64,000 nucleotides of DNA, from the NCBI RefSeq assembly GCF_014779715.1, contig NZ_JACXYU010000005.1, positions 286,959-350,958 on the forward strand. The letters are read 5' to 3'. The notes under the pieces are model-generated. The model saw only the letters and a list, made by a program, of their open reading frames with translations. It was not told the DNA's origin and did not search any database. Source of the stretch: Streptomyces chumphonensis. GTDB taxonomy: Bacteria > Actinomycetota > Actinomycetes > Streptomycetales > Streptomycetaceae. Position 1 is the first letter of the stretch, and every line of letters begins with the position of its first letter. The position numbers were made by a program, and so were the translations under genes. This document shows positions 1-8,433 of the stretch, piece after piece.

Positions 1-16
1 GATGCGCTCGGTGCGC

Positions 17-928
17 TCAGTTCTTCTGGATCTGGTCGAAGCTCAGCTCGACCGGCGTCTCCCGACCGAAGATCTCCACCAGGCCCTTGACCTTCTTGGA
101 GTCGGGGTTGATCTCGTTGATCGTCGCCTGGAGGGTGGCGAAGGGACCGTCGGTGACGGTGACCGAGTCGCCCACCTCGAAGTCCAGGACCTGGACCTCC
201 AGCTTGCGGCTCGGTGCCGGGCGGCCCTCGGCCTCGGCGGCCTCCTTGGCGGCCTTCTCCTCGGCCTCCGGGGCGAGCATCTTGACGACCTCGTCCAGCG
301 TGAGCGGGTACGGGTCGTAGGCGTTGCCCACGAAGCCGGTGACGCCCGGGGTGTTGCGGACGACGCCCCAGGACTCGTTCGTCAGCTCCATGCGGACCAG
401 CACGTAGCTGGGCAGCTTGTTCTGCCGGACGGTGCGGCGCTCGCCGTTCTTGATCTGGGCGACCTCTTCCTGCGGCACCTCGGCCTGGAAGATGTAGTCC
501 TCGACGTTGAGCGAGACCGCCCGCTGCTCCAGATTCGTCTTCACGCGGTTCTCGTAGCCCGCGTAGGTGTGGATGACGTACCACTCGCCGGGCTGGTGGC
601 GCAGCTCGTCGCGCAGGGCCGCGACCGGGTCGACGGGCTCCTCCTCGACGGCGTCCTCGGCCTGCTCGTCGGCTGCCTGCTGGTCGGACGGCTCGGTGGC
701 GTCCTGTGCCTCGGCGGCGTCTGCGACGTCGTCGGCCTGCGCGGCCTCGGGGGCTTCCCCGGCGCCGGACACCTCATCGGCGGTGGCGTCCGCAGCGTCG
801 TCGGCCTGGTCGGCCTGCGCGGCCTCGGCCTGGCCGGCGCTGTCGTCTGCCGCGGTCTCGACGGAGTCGAGCGCGGTCTCGCGGCCCTGTGCGGGCTCGA
901 CAGCGTCGTTCAGGTTCGGGTCAGACAC
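17..928 (-). CDS. nusG: Transcription termination/antitermination factor NusG
   Basis: NusG binds RNA polymerase and modulates elongation, Rho-dependent termination and coupling to ribosomes. The 303-aa product has a long acidic, Ala/Asp/Glu-rich N-terminal extension of about 110 residues, then the NGN domain starting near [20 protein letters not shown], and a C-terminal KOW domain with [19 protein letters not shown]. Bacterial NusG without the extension is about 180 aa; long acidic extensions are usual in streptomycetes. The start is the ATG in front of [13 protein letters not shown]. It follows secE in the same direction with a gap of about 76 bases, the classic secE-nusG order that normally continues into rplK/rplA, which would lie off the left edge of the window. 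Identification is certain from both domains and the neighbour. Confidence 0.97.
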   Translation of the reverse strand: MSDPNLNDAVEPAQGRETALDSVETAADDSAGQAEAAQADQADDAADATADEVSGAGEAPEAAQADDVADAAEAQDATEPSDQQAADEQAEDAVEEEPVDPVAALRDELRHQPGEWYVIHTYAGYENRVKTNLEQRAVSLNVEDYIFQAEVPQEEVAQIKNGERRTVRQNKLPSYVLVRMELTNESWGVVRNTPGVTGFVGNAYDPYPLTLDEVVKMLAPEAEEKAAKEAAEAEGRPAPSRKLEVQVLDFEVGDSVTVTDGPFATLQATINEINPDSKKVKGLVEIFGRETPVELSFDQIQKN

Positions 929-1004
929 GGTAGCTGCTTCTTCCTGGCTCTATGGGGTCGAACATACGGACCGGCTCCGCAGGAGCGGCGCCGCCGCGAG
1001 GGTG

Positions 1005-1286
1005 TCAGCCGAAGACGAACTTGACGGCCTCACTGAAGCCATAGTCAAGCACGAACACGATACCGATCATGATCAGCACGAAAATGATCACCACGGTGGT
1101 GTACGTCGTGAGCTGGTGCCGCGTGGGCCAGACGACCTTGCGGAGCTCGGCGACAATCTGTCGGTAGAAGAGCGCGAGGCGGGCCAGAGGGCCCTTCTTG
1201 CCACGCTTGCCGCCCCGCCGCGGCTTCTTGTCGTCCGACGAACGCCCGGGCTCGGGGACCTCGGCAGTATCCGTGATCTCCGCCAC
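1005..1286 (-). CDS. secE: Preprotein translocase subunit SecE
   Basis: SecE is the small essential membrane subunit that clamps SecY in the Sec translocon. The 93-aa protein has a Lys/Arg-rich cytoplasmic N-terminus (DDKKPRRGGKRGKKG), the conserved amphipathic segment with ELRKVVWPTRHQL, and one C-terminal transmembrane helix (TTVVIIFVLIMIGIVFVLD). Single-membrane-span SecE is the normal form in Gram-positives. The GTG start at 1286 is preceded by a GAGG motif about 6 bases away. It lies directly upstream of nusG, as in most bacteria, and downstream of tRNA-Trp. Confidence 0.96.
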   Translation of the reverse strand: MAEITDTAEVPEPGRSSDDKKPRRGGKRGKKGPLARLALFYRQIVAELRKVVWPTRHQLTTYTTVVIIFVLIMIGIVFVLDYGFSEAVKFVFG

Positions 1287-1405
1287 TTGTCCTCACCTGA
1301 TCCGGGGTCGGGGGCCGCGCGACGTTCAGCCCAGCCGCACGGCGGTGCATTTCTGTAACGTACGCCTGCACGCACCATCCTATGGGGTGGAAGAGATGCG
1401 TGGAG

Positions 1406-1478
1406 CAGGGCCGGAGGGACTTGAACCCCCAACCGCTGGTTTTGGAGACCAGTGCTCTACCAATTGAGCTACGACCCT
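1406..1478 (-). tRNA. tRNA-Trp (anticodon CCA)
   Basis: Read on the minus strand, a 73-nt cloverleaf starts AGGGTCG and closes with CGGCCCT plus a G discriminator. The anticodon stem-loop CTGGTCTCCAAAACCAG carries CCA. The T arm contains GGTTCAAGTCC. CCA is not encoded. tRNA-Trp just upstream of secE-nusG is a conserved arrangement in actinomycetes. Confidence 0.96.
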
Positions 1479-1756
1479 TTGCCGATCCCTCAACCTACCG
1501 CATGACGGACACCCGGGTGAGCGCCCGACGCGTGGTCGGAGAAGGCCAACGAGGGATGAGTGTACGTGCTCACCGCGCTGCCGTCGAACAGGTAGCCCTG
1601 CGTGACGGGCGCGGCCTCGCACGTCCGGCGCCCCGGGGCCGGGCCGCCGGCGCCCGGACGGGTGCGCGGGGGCCGGGGCGGCGGGCCGCGCGACCCGGCT
1701 TCCGCAAGGTGAAACCGTTGTGTCCGGCCGTCGTCGAGTCTGCAACGATGCTTCGC

Positions 1757-3001
1757 ATGACTGCTGCAAACCCCTCAGACCAGTCCTCCACCGCGTCGTC
1801 CGGCAACCGCGTGTCGGCGCGCGTCGGCGCCATCTCCGAGTCCGCCACGCTCGCCGTCGACGCCAAGGCCAAGGCGCTGAAGGCGGCCGGCCGGCCCGTG
1901 ATCGGCTTCGGCGCGGGTGAGCCCGACTTCCCCACGCCCGACTACATCGTCGAGGCGGCGGTCGAGGCCTGCCGCAACCCCAGGTTCCACCGCTACACCC
2001 CGGCCGGCGGCCTGCCCGAGCTGAAGGCCGCCATCGCCGACAAGACCCTGCGCGACTCCGGCTACCGCGTCGAGGCCGCCAACGTGCTCGTCACCAACGG
2101 TGGCAAGCAGGCCATCTACGAGGCGTTCGCCGCGATGCTCGACCCGGGCGACGAGGTCATCGTCCCGGCCCCGTACTGGACGACCTACCCCGAGTCGATC
2201 AAGCTGGCGGGCGGCGTGGCCGTGCCGGTGGTGGCCGACGAGACGACCGGCTACCGCGTCAGCGTCGAGCAGCTGGAGGCCGCACGGACGGAGCGCACGA
2301 AGGTGCTGCTCTTCGTCTCCCCCTCCAACCCGACCGGCGCCGTGTACACCCGCGAGCAGGTCGAGGCCGTCGGCCGCTGGGCCGCCGAGCACGGCCTGTG
2401 GGTCATGACGGACGAGATCTACGAGCACCTCGTCTACGGCGACGCGGAGTTCTCCTCGCTGCCCGTCGTCGTGCCGGAGCTGGCCGACCGCTGCGTGATC
2501 GTCAACGGCGTCGCCAAGACGTACGCGATGACGGGCTGGCGCGTGGGCTGGGTCATCGGCCCGAAGGACATCGTCAAGGCCGCGACGAACCTGCAGTCGC
2601 ACGCCACGTCGAACGTGAGCAACGTCGCGCAGGCCGCCGCCCTGGCCGCCGTCTCCGGCGACCTGACGGCCGTGGAGAAGATGAAGGAGGCCTTCGACCG
2701 CCGGCGCCGCACGATCGTGCGGATGCTGAACGAGATCGACGGCGTGGTCTGCCCGGAACCGGAGGGCGCCTTCTACGCCTACCCGTCCGTGAAGGGGCTC
2801 CTGGGCAAGGAGATCCGGGGCAAGCGGCCCGCCGACACGGTGGAGCTGGCCGCGCTGATCCTGGAGGAGGCCGAGGTCGCCGTCGTCCCCGGTGAGGCGT
2901 TCGGCACCCCGGGCTACCTGCGGCTCTCCTACGCGCTGGGCGACGAGGACCTCGTCGAGGGCGTCTCGCGGATCCAGAAGCTGCTCGCCGAAGCCCGCTG
3001 A
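1757..3001 (+). CDS. aspC: Pyridoxal-phosphate aspartate-type aminotransferase
   Basis: Class I/II PLP aminotransferase, most likely interconverting aspartate and oxaloacetate with 2-oxoglutarate/glutamate. Of 414 residues, the N-terminus gives [20 protein letters not shown] and the family signature [15 protein letters not shown]. Further motifs are [10 protein letters not shown] (PLP phosphate binding), [31 protein letters not shown], and [16 protein letters not shown] with the Schiff-base lysine. The substrate-carboxylate arginine is in [10 protein letters not shown]. The reading frame is open further upstream, but the ATG at 1757 gives the expected length; an in-frame ATG at 1748 is the alternative. 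The 278 bases between tRNA-Trp and this start hold no other gene that I can support. A strong hairpin follows the stop. Substrate is inferred from family. Confidence 0.93.
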   Translation: MTAANPSDQSSTASSGNRVSARVGAISESATLAVDAKAKALKAAGRPVIGFGAGEPDFPTPDYIVEAAVEACRNPRFHRYTPAGGLPELKAAIADKTLRDSGYRVEAANVLVTNGGKQAIYEAFAAMLDPGDEVIVPAPYWTTYPESIKLAGGVAVPVVADETTGYRVSVEQLEAARTERTKVLLFVSPSNPTGAVYTREQVEAVGRWAAEHGLWVMTDEIYEHLVYGDAEFSSLPVVVPELADRCVIVNGVAKTYAMTGWRVGWVIGPKDIVKAATNLQSHATSNVSNVAQAAALAAVSGDLTAVEKMKEAFDRRRRTIVRMLNEIDGVVCPEPEGAFYAYPSVKGLLGKEIRGKRPADTVELAALILEEAEVAVVPGEAFGTPGYLRLSYALGDEDLVEGVSRIQKLLAEAR

Positions 3002-3008
3002 GCCCGGT

Positions 3009-3040
3009 GCCGGGCCGGTGCGGCGGCGCACCGGCCCGGC
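3009..3040 (+). terminator. Strong hairpin after aspC
   Basis: A perfect inverted repeat with 13-bp arms (GCCGGGCCGGTGC and its complement) and a 6-base loop starts 8 bases after the aspC stop. There is no T-run, as is common for Streptomyces terminators. It probably separates aspC from the adenosine deaminase gene. Confidence 0.75.
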
Positions 3041-3129
3041 AGGGTGTCCGCCGGGCCGCGGATACCGCACGGGGCGGCTTGTGCGCAAAGCGACTTCCCG
3101 CCCTCCGCCCGATGCGGCAGGATCTTGGG

Positions 3130-4149
3130 ATGGAACGCGTGCGTGACGTCCGTCTGCTCCCCAAGGCCCATCTCCACCTGCACTTCACCGGCTCCATGCG
3201 CCCCGGCACCCTGCTGGAGCTGGCCGACAAGTACGGCGTCCACCTGCCGGACGCCCTGCGCGGCGGGGAGCCGCCGAAGCTGCGTGCCACGGACGAACGC
3301 GGCTGGTTCCGCTTCCAGCGCCTCTACGACATGGCGCGCTCCTGCCTGCGCCGGCCGGAGGACATCCAGCGGCTCGTGCGGGAGACCGCCGAGGAGGACG
3401 TGGCGGACGGCTCGCGGTGGCTGGAGATCCAGGTCGACCCGACCTCGTACGCGCCGCGGCTCGGCGGCCTCATCCCGGCGCTGGAGATCATCCTGGACGC
3501 CGTGGAGTCCGCCGAGCGCGCCACCGGGCTGCCGATCCGGGTCCTCGTCGCCGCGAACCGCATGAAGCACCCGCTGGACGCCCGCACCCTGGCCCGGCTC
3601 GCGGTCCGCTACCGGGACCGCGGGGTCGTCGGCTTCGGGCTCTCCAACGACGAGCGGCGCGGCTTCGCCCGCGACTTCGACCGGGCCTTCGCCATCGCCC
3701 GGGACGGCGGGCTGGCCGCCGCCCCGCACGGCGGCGAGCTGGCCGGGCCCGGCAGCGTGCGCGACTGCCTGGACGACCTGCGGGCCCACCGCGTGGGCCA
3801 CGGCGTCCGCGCGGCCGAGGACCCCCGGCTGCTGGCCCGGCTGGCCGAGGCCCAGGTGACGTGCGAGGTGTGCCCGGCGTCCAACGTGGCGCTCGGGGTG
3901 TACGACAAGCCCGAGGACGTCCCCCTGCGCACGCTGTGGGACGCGGGGGTGCCGATGGCCCTGGGCGCGGACGACCCGCTGCTGTTCGGTTCGCGGCTGG
4001 CCGCCCAGTACGAGCTGGCCCGCGAGCACCACGGCTTCACGGACGTGGAGCTGGCGGAGCTGGCCCGGCAGTCCCTGCGGGGCTCGCTGGCCCCCGGGCC
4101 GGTGCGGACGGAGCTGCTGGCGGGGGTCGACGCCTGGCTCGCGTCCTGA
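3130..4149 (+). CDS. add: Adenosine deaminase family protein
   Basis: Zinc amidohydrolase that deaminates adenosine/deoxyadenosine to inosine/deoxyinosine in purine salvage. All catalytic signatures are visible in 339 residues: the metal pair in KAHLHLHFTGSMRP, the third metal His and general-acid Glu in APHGGELAGPGS, the catalytic His in RVGHGVRA, CPASN, and the Asp pair in ALGADDPLLF. The ATG at 3130 gives MERVRDVRLLPKAHLHLH, matching the usual short distance to the metal motif; the frame is open further upstream without another convincing start. It converges with murB about 33 bases downstream. The family also contains adenine- and aminodeoxyfutalosine-type deaminases, so substrate is inferred. 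Confidence 0.9.
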   Translation: MERVRDVRLLPKAHLHLHFTGSMRPGTLLELADKYGVHLPDALRGGEPPKLRATDERGWFRFQRLYDMARSCLRRPEDIQRLVRETAEEDVADGSRWLEIQVDPTSYAPRLGGLIPALEIILDAVESAERATGLPIRVLVAANRMKHPLDARTLARLAVRYRDRGVVGFGLSNDERRGFARDFDRAFAIARDGGLAAAPHGGELAGPGSVRDCLDDLRAHRVGHGVRAAEDPRLLARLAEAQVTCEVCPASNVALGVYDKPEDVPLRTLWDAGVPMALGADDPLLFGSRLAAQYELAREHHGFTDVELAELARQSLRGSLAPGPVRTELLAGVDAWLAS

Positions 4150-4182
4150 CGGGCCGGGGTGCGGGCCGGGCGCGGACGGCCG

Positions 4183-5244
4183 CTACAGCGCGCAGCCCAC
4201 GGTGACCGGCTCGTTGACGAGCGTGACGCCGAACGCCGCCCGGACGCCGTCCCGCACCTCCCGGGCGAGGTCCAGCAGCTCCGCCGTGCTGGCCGTGCCC
4301 CGGTTGGTCAGGGCGAGGGTGTGCTTGCTGGAGATGCGGGCCCCGCCGGTGCCGTACCCCTTGGTGAAACCCGCGCGGTCGATCAGCCAGGCGGCCGAGG
4401 TCTTGACGCGGCCCTCCCCGGCGGGCCAGGCGGGAGCCGCCACGTCGGGCCCGAGGCGTGCGGCGACGCGGGCGGTGAACGCGGCGTGCTGGGCCTCGCT
4501 GAGGACGGGGTTGGTGAAGAAGGACCCGGCCGACCACGTGTCGTGGTCCTCCGGGTCGAGCACCATGCCCTTGCCGGCGCGCAGCTTGAGCACGGTCTCG
4601 CGGGCGCGGGCGGCGGGCACCCGGTCGCCGACCCCGACGCCGAGGGCCCGCGCCGTCTCGGCGTACCGGATCGGGGCGGAGAGCCCGCCGGCGTCCTCCA
4701 GCGCGAACCGCACCCGCAGCACGACGTGGCGGTCCGGCTCGGCCTTGAAGCGGCTGTGCCGGTAGGAGAAGCCGCACGCGGCGGCCGGGATCGTCACCGT
4801 GCGGTCCTCGGCCCGGTCGTAGGCGACGACCTCGGTGATGACGGACGACACCTCCTGCCCGTACGCGCCGACGTTCTGGATCGGCGTCGCGCCCGCCGAG
4901 CCGGGGATGCCGGCCAGGCACTCGACGCCCGCCAGCCCGGCCTCGACGGTGCGGGCGACGGCCTCCGACCAGTTCTCCCCCGCCGCCAGCTCCAGCCGCG
5001 TCCCGTCCAGGGTGAGGCCGGTCGTCGCGACGCGGACGGCGGTGCCGTCGAACCCGTCGTCCCCGATGACGAGGTTGCTGCCGCCCCCGATGAGCAGAAG
5101 CGGCGTACCGGCGGCGTCCGCCGCGCGCACGGCGTCGATCACCTCGTCGTCGGTGGTGGCGTGGACGAGGCACCGCGCCGGCCCGCCGAGCCGGAACGTG
5201 GTCAGCGGGGCGAGCGGGGCGTCGAGAAGCTTCTGCACGGGCAC
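4183..5244 (-). CDS. murB: UDP-N-acetylmuramate dehydrogenase MurB
   Basis: MurB reduces UDP-GlcNAc-enolpyruvate to UDP-MurNAc with NADPH and FAD, the second committed step of peptidoglycan precursor synthesis, in the cytoplasm. The 353-aa protein begins with the FAD-binding PCMH domain (LLLIGGGSNLVIGDDGFDGT), followed by LAGIPGSAGATPIQNVGAYG, the YRHSRFK segment, GSFFTNPVLS, and the C-terminal AAWLIDRAGFTKGYGTGGA and SSKHTLALTNRG motifs. The catalytic Glu near the end lies in VNEPVT. Length and motif order are normal. Start ATG at 5244. It is a single leftward gene; the dehydratase genes upstream share its strand. Confidence 0.96.
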   Translation of the reverse strand: MPVQKLLDAPLAPLTTFRLGGPARCLVHATTDDEVIDAVRAADAAGTPLLLIGGGSNLVIGDDGFDGTAVRVATTGLTLDGTRLELAAGENWSEAVARTVEAGLAGVECLAGIPGSAGATPIQNVGAYGQEVSSVITEVVAYDRAEDRTVTIPAAACGFSYRHSRFKAEPDRHVVLRVRFALEDAGGLSAPIRYAETARALGVGVGDRVPAARARETVLKLRAGKGMVLDPEDHDTWSAGSFFTNPVLSEAQHAAFTARVAARLGPDVAAPAWPAGEGRVKTSAAWLIDRAGFTKGYGTGGARISSKHTLALTNRGTASTAELLDLAREVRDGVRAAFGVTLVNEPVTVGCAL

Positions 5245-5276
5245 CAGCGTACGGGTGGGGCCGCCGGGGAGCGGGG

Positions 5277-5711
5277 TCAGGCGAGCCGGACGACGGCGCG
5301 GGCCATGCCGAGGACCTTCTGCCCGGCGCTCGTCGCCGTCAGGTCGACGCGGACGGTGCGCGCCTCGTCGTCGAGCTTCGCGCCGACCTTGGCGGAGACC
5401 TCGATCACAGCGCCCTCGACGTCGTCCGGGACCACGACGGGCTTGGTGAAGCGCACCCCGTACTCGACGACGGCACCCGGGTCGCCGACCCAGTCCGTGA
5501 CGACGCGGACGGCCGACGCCATCGTGAACATGCCGTGCGCGATGACGTCCGGCAGGCCCACCTCGCGGGCGAACCGCTCGTTCCAGTGAATCGGGTTGAA
5601 GTCACCCGAGGCACCGGCGTACCGCACCAGCGTCTCCCGGGTGACGGGGAACGTCCGCACGGGCAGCTCGGTGCCCGGCTCGACGTCGGCGTAGCGGCGT
5701 GTGGCGGCCAT
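5277..5711 (-). CDS. MaoC-type hot-dog dehydratase (HadB-like)
   Basis: A 144-aa MaoC-like hydratase/dehydratase domain with the catalytic hydratase-2 signature: DFNPIHWNERFAREVG followed by IAHGMFTMA. Asp and His of this motif act on (3R)-hydroxyacyl thioesters. The upstream gene encodes a second hot-dog protein and stops one base before this ATG, so the two are translationally coupled. In mycobacteria the paired HadA/HadB proteins form a (3R)-hydroxyacyl-ACP dehydratase of fatty-acid elongation. By analogy this is the catalytic subunit. The exact acyl substrate in this organism is not visible. Confidence 0.85.
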   Translation of the reverse strand: MAATRRYADVEPGTELPVRTFPVTRETLVRYAGASGDFNPIHWNERFAREVGLPDVIAHGMFTMASAVRVVTDWVGDPGAVVEYGVRFTKPVVVPDDVEGAVIEVSAKVGAKLDDEARTVRVDLTATSAGQKVLGMARAVVRLA

Positions 5712-5712
5712 C

Positions 5713-6168
5713 TCAGCTCTCCTCCGCCGCCGCGCGGGCGACCAGCTTCGTGTGGGCGGTCACGACGAGCTCGCCCAGCTCGTCGTGGACGTCCCCGCGG
5801 ATGTCCAGGATGTCGTTGCCCGCCATGGAGCGGATGGCCTCGACCGTCGAGGTGACGGTGAGCCGGTCGCCCGCCCGCACCGGGCGGACGTAGGCGAAGC
5901 GCTGGTCGCCGTGGACGACGCGGCTGTAGTCCAGCCCGAGCTCCGGGTCCTGCACGACCTCGGCGGCGGCCCGGTAGGTGATGCTGAACACGAACGTGGG
6001 CGGCGCGACGACGTCCTCGTGGCCGAGCGCCTTCGCCGCCTCCGGGTCGGTGTAGGCGGGATGGGCGTCGCCGATCGCCTCGGCGAACTCCCGGATCTTC
6101 TCCCGGCCGACCTCGTAGGGAGCGGTGGGCGGGTAGCTCCGCCCGACGAACGACTGGTCGAGGGCCAT
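5713..6168 (-). CDS. MaoC/FAS1-type dehydratase subunit (HadA-like, UPF0336)
   Basis: A 151-aa hot-dog-fold protein of the N-terminal MaoC-like dehydratase family, annotated UPF0336 in streptomycetes. It opens MALDQSFVGRSYPPTAPYEV and contains VREKIREFAEAIGD-like and VVAPPTFVFSITYRAA segments, but not the Asp/His catalytic loop that its downstream partner carries. This fits the structural subunit of a HadA-HadB heterodimer. It sits between rpmG and the HadB-like gene, as I recall from Streptomyces chromosomes. Start ATG at 6168. Two strong hairpins separate it from rpmG, so it probably has its own promoter. Confidence 0.85.
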   Translation of the reverse strand: MALDQSFVGRSYPPTAPYEVGREKIREFAEAIGDAHPAYTDPEAAKALGHEDVVAPPTFVFSITYRAAAEVVQDPELGLDYSRVVHGDQRFAYVRPVRAGDRLTVTSTVEAIRSMAGNDILDIRGDVHDELGELVVTAHTKLVARAAAEES

Positions 6169-6216
6169 GGCCCGCTACCTCCTGCTGGAATCCGGCGTGC
6201 TGGTGCCCGACGTCAG

Positions 6217-6254
6217 CCGTCCCCGTGGCCGGTCGCGACCGGCCACGGGGACGG
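6217..6254 (-). terminator. Perfect 38-bp palindrome downstream of rpmG
   Basis: An uninterrupted palindrome with two 19-base halves (CCGTCCCCGTGGCCGGTCG and its exact complement). It is the distal of two hairpins in the 150-base gap between rpmG and the HadA-like gene and is symmetric, so it could stop transcription in either direction. Confidence 0.7.
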
Positions 6255-6264
6255 CGAACGCCGT

Positions 6265-6294
6265 GAGGCCGCCCCCGACGACGGGGGCGGCCTC
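6265..6294 (-). terminator. Terminator of rpmG
   Basis: Hairpin with 13-bp perfect arms (GAGGCCGCCCCCG) and a 4-base loop, 26 bases after the rpmG stop. With the palindrome next to it this makes a tandem terminator for the tRNA-rpmG transcription unit. Confidence 0.75.
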
Positions 6295-6320
6295 GACGAT
6301 TGCTGTGATCAGCCCGGTGA

Positions 6321-6485
6321 TCAGCGCGTCTCGCGGTGCGCGGTGTGCGCGTTACAGCGCGGGCAGTGCTTCTTCATCTCAAGACGGTCCGGGTTGTTAC
6401 GCCGGTTCTTCTTGGTGATGTAGTTCCGCTCCTTGCACTCCACGCAGGCCAGCGTGATCTTCGGGCGGACGTCCGTGGCAGCCAC
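6321..6485 (-). CDS. rpmG: 50S ribosomal protein L33
   Basis: A 54-aa protein of the large ribosomal subunit. The sequence gives [20 protein letters not shown] and [19 protein letters not shown]. The two CxxC pairs (CVEC, CPRC) show that this is the zinc-binding form of L33; streptomycetes often hold a zinc-free paralogue elsewhere under Zur control. The start is a GTG with an AAGGAG site about 8 bases upstream. The frame is open further upstream, but that extension has no L33 homology. It lies just downstream of tRNA-Met and tRNA-Thr in the same direction. Confidence 0.95.
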   Translation of the reverse strand: MAATDVRPKITLACVECKERNYITKKNRRNNPDRLEMKKHCPRCNAHTAHRETR

Positions 6486-6578
6486 GTTGAGTGCTCCTTG
6501 ACGCGAACGAATGGTGTTTAACGCAGAAAGAGTAGCCGATCGAAGGACCGACCCCACAATCGGCTACTGAGTGGTGAG

Positions 6579-6651
6579 TAGCGGCGACCGGACTTGAACC
6601 GGTGACACAACGATTATGAGCCGTTTGCTCTACCGACTGAGCTACGCCGCC
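6579..6651 (-). tRNA. tRNA-Met (anticodon CAT)
   Basis: Minus-strand 73-nt cloverleaf beginning GGCGGCGTAGCTCAG, with anticodon loop CTCATAA and a GGTTCAAGTCC T arm. The acceptor closes with a G-U first pair and an A discriminator. The CAT loop with a fully paired acceptor fits elongator methionine; initiator identity is not supported because the first acceptor pair is G-U rather than a C-A mismatch. Confidence 0.93.
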
Positions 6652-6699
6652 ACGATGTGACCGGCCCCCCGCCACCTGGCGGACGGCCTCTCACATCAG

Positions 6700-6772
6700 A
6701 GCCCCAAAACGGAATCGAACCGTTGACCTTCTCCTTACCATGGAGACGCTCTGCCGACTGAGCTATTGGGGC
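6700..6772 (-). tRNA. tRNA-Thr (anticodon GGT)
   Basis: Minus-strand 73-nt cloverleaf starting GCCCCAATAGCTCAG with anticodon stem-loop TCTCCATGGTAAGGAGA, giving GGT, and T arm GGTTCGATTCC. It lies 48 bases upstream of tRNA-Met and is probably co-transcribed with it and rpmG. Confidence 0.95.
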
Positions 6773-6783
6773 GAGCGAGGAAG

Positions 6784-6812
6784 ACACTACACGCTCCGCC
6801 GCCGAAGGTGAA
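6784..6812 (-). promoter_or_regulatory. Predicted promoter of the tRNA-Thr/tRNA-Met/rpmG unit
   Basis: On the minus strand TTCACC and TAGTGT are separated by 17 bases, close to the Streptomyces housekeeping-sigma consensus, with the -10 about 11 bases upstream of the tRNA-Thr 5' end. The rest of the 355-base gap to the rightward amidohydrolase-like gene shows no gene I can support. Confidence 0.6.
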
Positions 6813-7127
6813 ATCAGTACAGCGCCGTGAGGCGCCCCTCGCGGAGGCCCCCGGAGCCCCCTCGCAGCGGCCCTCCCAGCACCCGCCGGAGCCGCCCGCC
6901 ACGTCGGCGGACGTGGGCCGGAGGCGGTCCCGCCCGAGCCGCACCGGGCGCCCCCGCCGGTACGACTTATGCCGACCGCCTCGCGACTGCGCGCACCGGG
7001 CACCCACCGCGTCCTACGCTCGGTCCGACCCCGCCCACGGACCGTGCACGCCACCGCGCCACACCGTCGGCCCGGGACGCCCCCACCGACACTCCTCGAC
7101 CGAGGCACAGCACCCAGCGGGAGCCCG

Positions 7128-8396
7128 ATGCCGGACAGCCAGCCCCAGGAACCCGGGCGCCACGGACGCGCCGGAGCGAACGACGAGGCGGGCGGCCTGG
7201 TCCTCAGCGGCGCCCGTCTCGCCGACGGCAGGACCGTCGACGTCCGCGTCACCGGCGGCCGCATCGAGGCCGTCGGCACCGCCGGAAGCCTCGCCGACAC
7301 CGACGCGCGCGCCCGGGGCACCCGCGTCGACCTCGGCGGATACCTCCTGCTGCCCGCGCCCGCCGAACCCCACGCCCACCACGACAGCGCCCTCACCGCC
7401 GACGTCGACGGACCGCCGTCCCTGGAACCCGTCGACGTCCAGCGCCGCACCACCCAGGCCGCCCTCCTCCAGCTCGGCCACGGCGCCACCGCCATCCGCA
7501 CCCACGTGCGCATCGGCGACGTGACCGGACTCCGCTCGCTCCAGGCCGTCCTCGGTGCCCGCCGCGCACTGCGCGGGCTGACGGAGCTGCGCGTCGTCGC
7601 CGTACCGCGCCAACTCACCGGAGCGGCCGGAGCCGACGGGCTCGCCATGCTCCGCGACGCCCTCCGGATGGGCGTGGACGTCGTCGGCGGCTGCCCCGAC
7701 CTCGACCCCGACCCGTCGGGCCACGCCGAGGCCGTCCTCGAACTCGCCGCCGAACACGGCCGCGCCGTCGACCTCCACACCGACGCCCCCGACCCGGCCC
7801 GGCTCGCCCGGCTCGCCGCCATGGCCGGCGGGCTGCGGCCCCACGTCACCATCGGCCCCTGCTGCGGGCTCGCCCGGCTCCCGCACGACGTCGCCGCCCA
7901 CCTCGCCGGACGGCTCGCCACGTCCGGCGTCAGCGTCGTCACCCTGCCCCAGGGCGGCTGCGTGCTCGACGGCACGACCGGCCAGCCCGACACGGGCGGG
8001 TGGGTGCCGCTGCGGCTGCTCCGCTCGGCCGGCGTCCACGTCGCCGCGGGCAGCGGAGCCCTGCGCGACGCCGCCAACCCCGTCGGGCGCGGCGACCCCC
8101 TGGAGGCCGCCTTCCTCCTGGCGTCCCGCGCCGAGGCCGGCCCCGAGGACGCCTACGCGGCCGTCAGCGCCGAGCCCCGGCGCGCCCTCGGGCTCCCCCC
8201 GGTGCGCGTCGAGGCCGGCTTCCCCGCCGAACTGCTCGCCGTCCGGGGGCAGACGGTGCCGGGCGTCCTGTCCCTGGGATACAGCCGCGTCGTGCTCCAC
8301 CGGGGCCGCGTGGTCGCCCGCACCAGCGCGGTGCGGGAGTTCTGCGACGCGGCCGACGGCGCCGGACTCGACCTGCCGCGCCAGGCACAGGGATGA
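7128..8396 (+). CDS. Amidohydrolase-family protein, cytosine-deaminase-like
   Basis: A 422-aa protein with the fold signature of cytosine deaminase/imidazolonepropionase-type amidohydrolases: an N-terminal beta-sandwich segment (LVLSGARLADGRTVDVRV, GGRIEAVG), the first metal motif as PAPAEPHAHHDSALT, then AVDLHTDAPD. Two later ligand positions look changed. Where the family has a Ser-His pair it reads HVTIGPCCGLA, and where a catalytic Asp follows Gly it reads AAGSGALRDAANPVG. Catalysis is therefore doubtful and the role unknown. The start ATG has a GGGAG site upstream; the open frame extends further left without a better start. The next gene follows after 37 bases. Confidence 0.75.
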   Translation: MPDSQPQEPGRHGRAGANDEAGGLVLSGARLADGRTVDVRVTGGRIEAVGTAGSLADTDARARGTRVDLGGYLLLPAPAEPHAHHDSALTADVDGPPSLEPVDVQRRTTQAALLQLGHGATAIRTHVRIGDVTGLRSLQAVLGARRALRGLTELRVVAVPRQLTGAAGADGLAMLRDALRMGVDVVGGCPDLDPDPSGHAEAVLELAAEHGRAVDLHTDAPDPARLARLAAMAGGLRPHVTIGPCCGLARLPHDVAAHLAGRLATSGVSVVTLPQGGCVLDGTTGQPDTGGWVPLRLLRSAGVHVAAGSGALRDAANPVGRGDPLEAAFLLASRAEAGPEDAYAAVSAEPRRALGLPPVRVEAGFPAELLAVRGQTVPGVLSLGYSRVVLHRGRVVARTSAVREFCDAADGAGLDLPRQAQG

Positions 8397-8433
8397 CACC
8401 GCAGCGGAGCCCGGGTGACGTACCGTCGGACGC

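Noticed and set aside
1382..1756. Upstream extension of the aminotransferase frame through the tRNA-Trp region
   Set aside because: It crosses a tRNA gene on the other strand and has no homology to the family N-terminus; the ATG at 1757 fits.
6579..6651. tRNA-Met as initiator tRNA
   Set aside because: The first acceptor pair is G-U, not the unpaired C-A typical of bacterial initiators.
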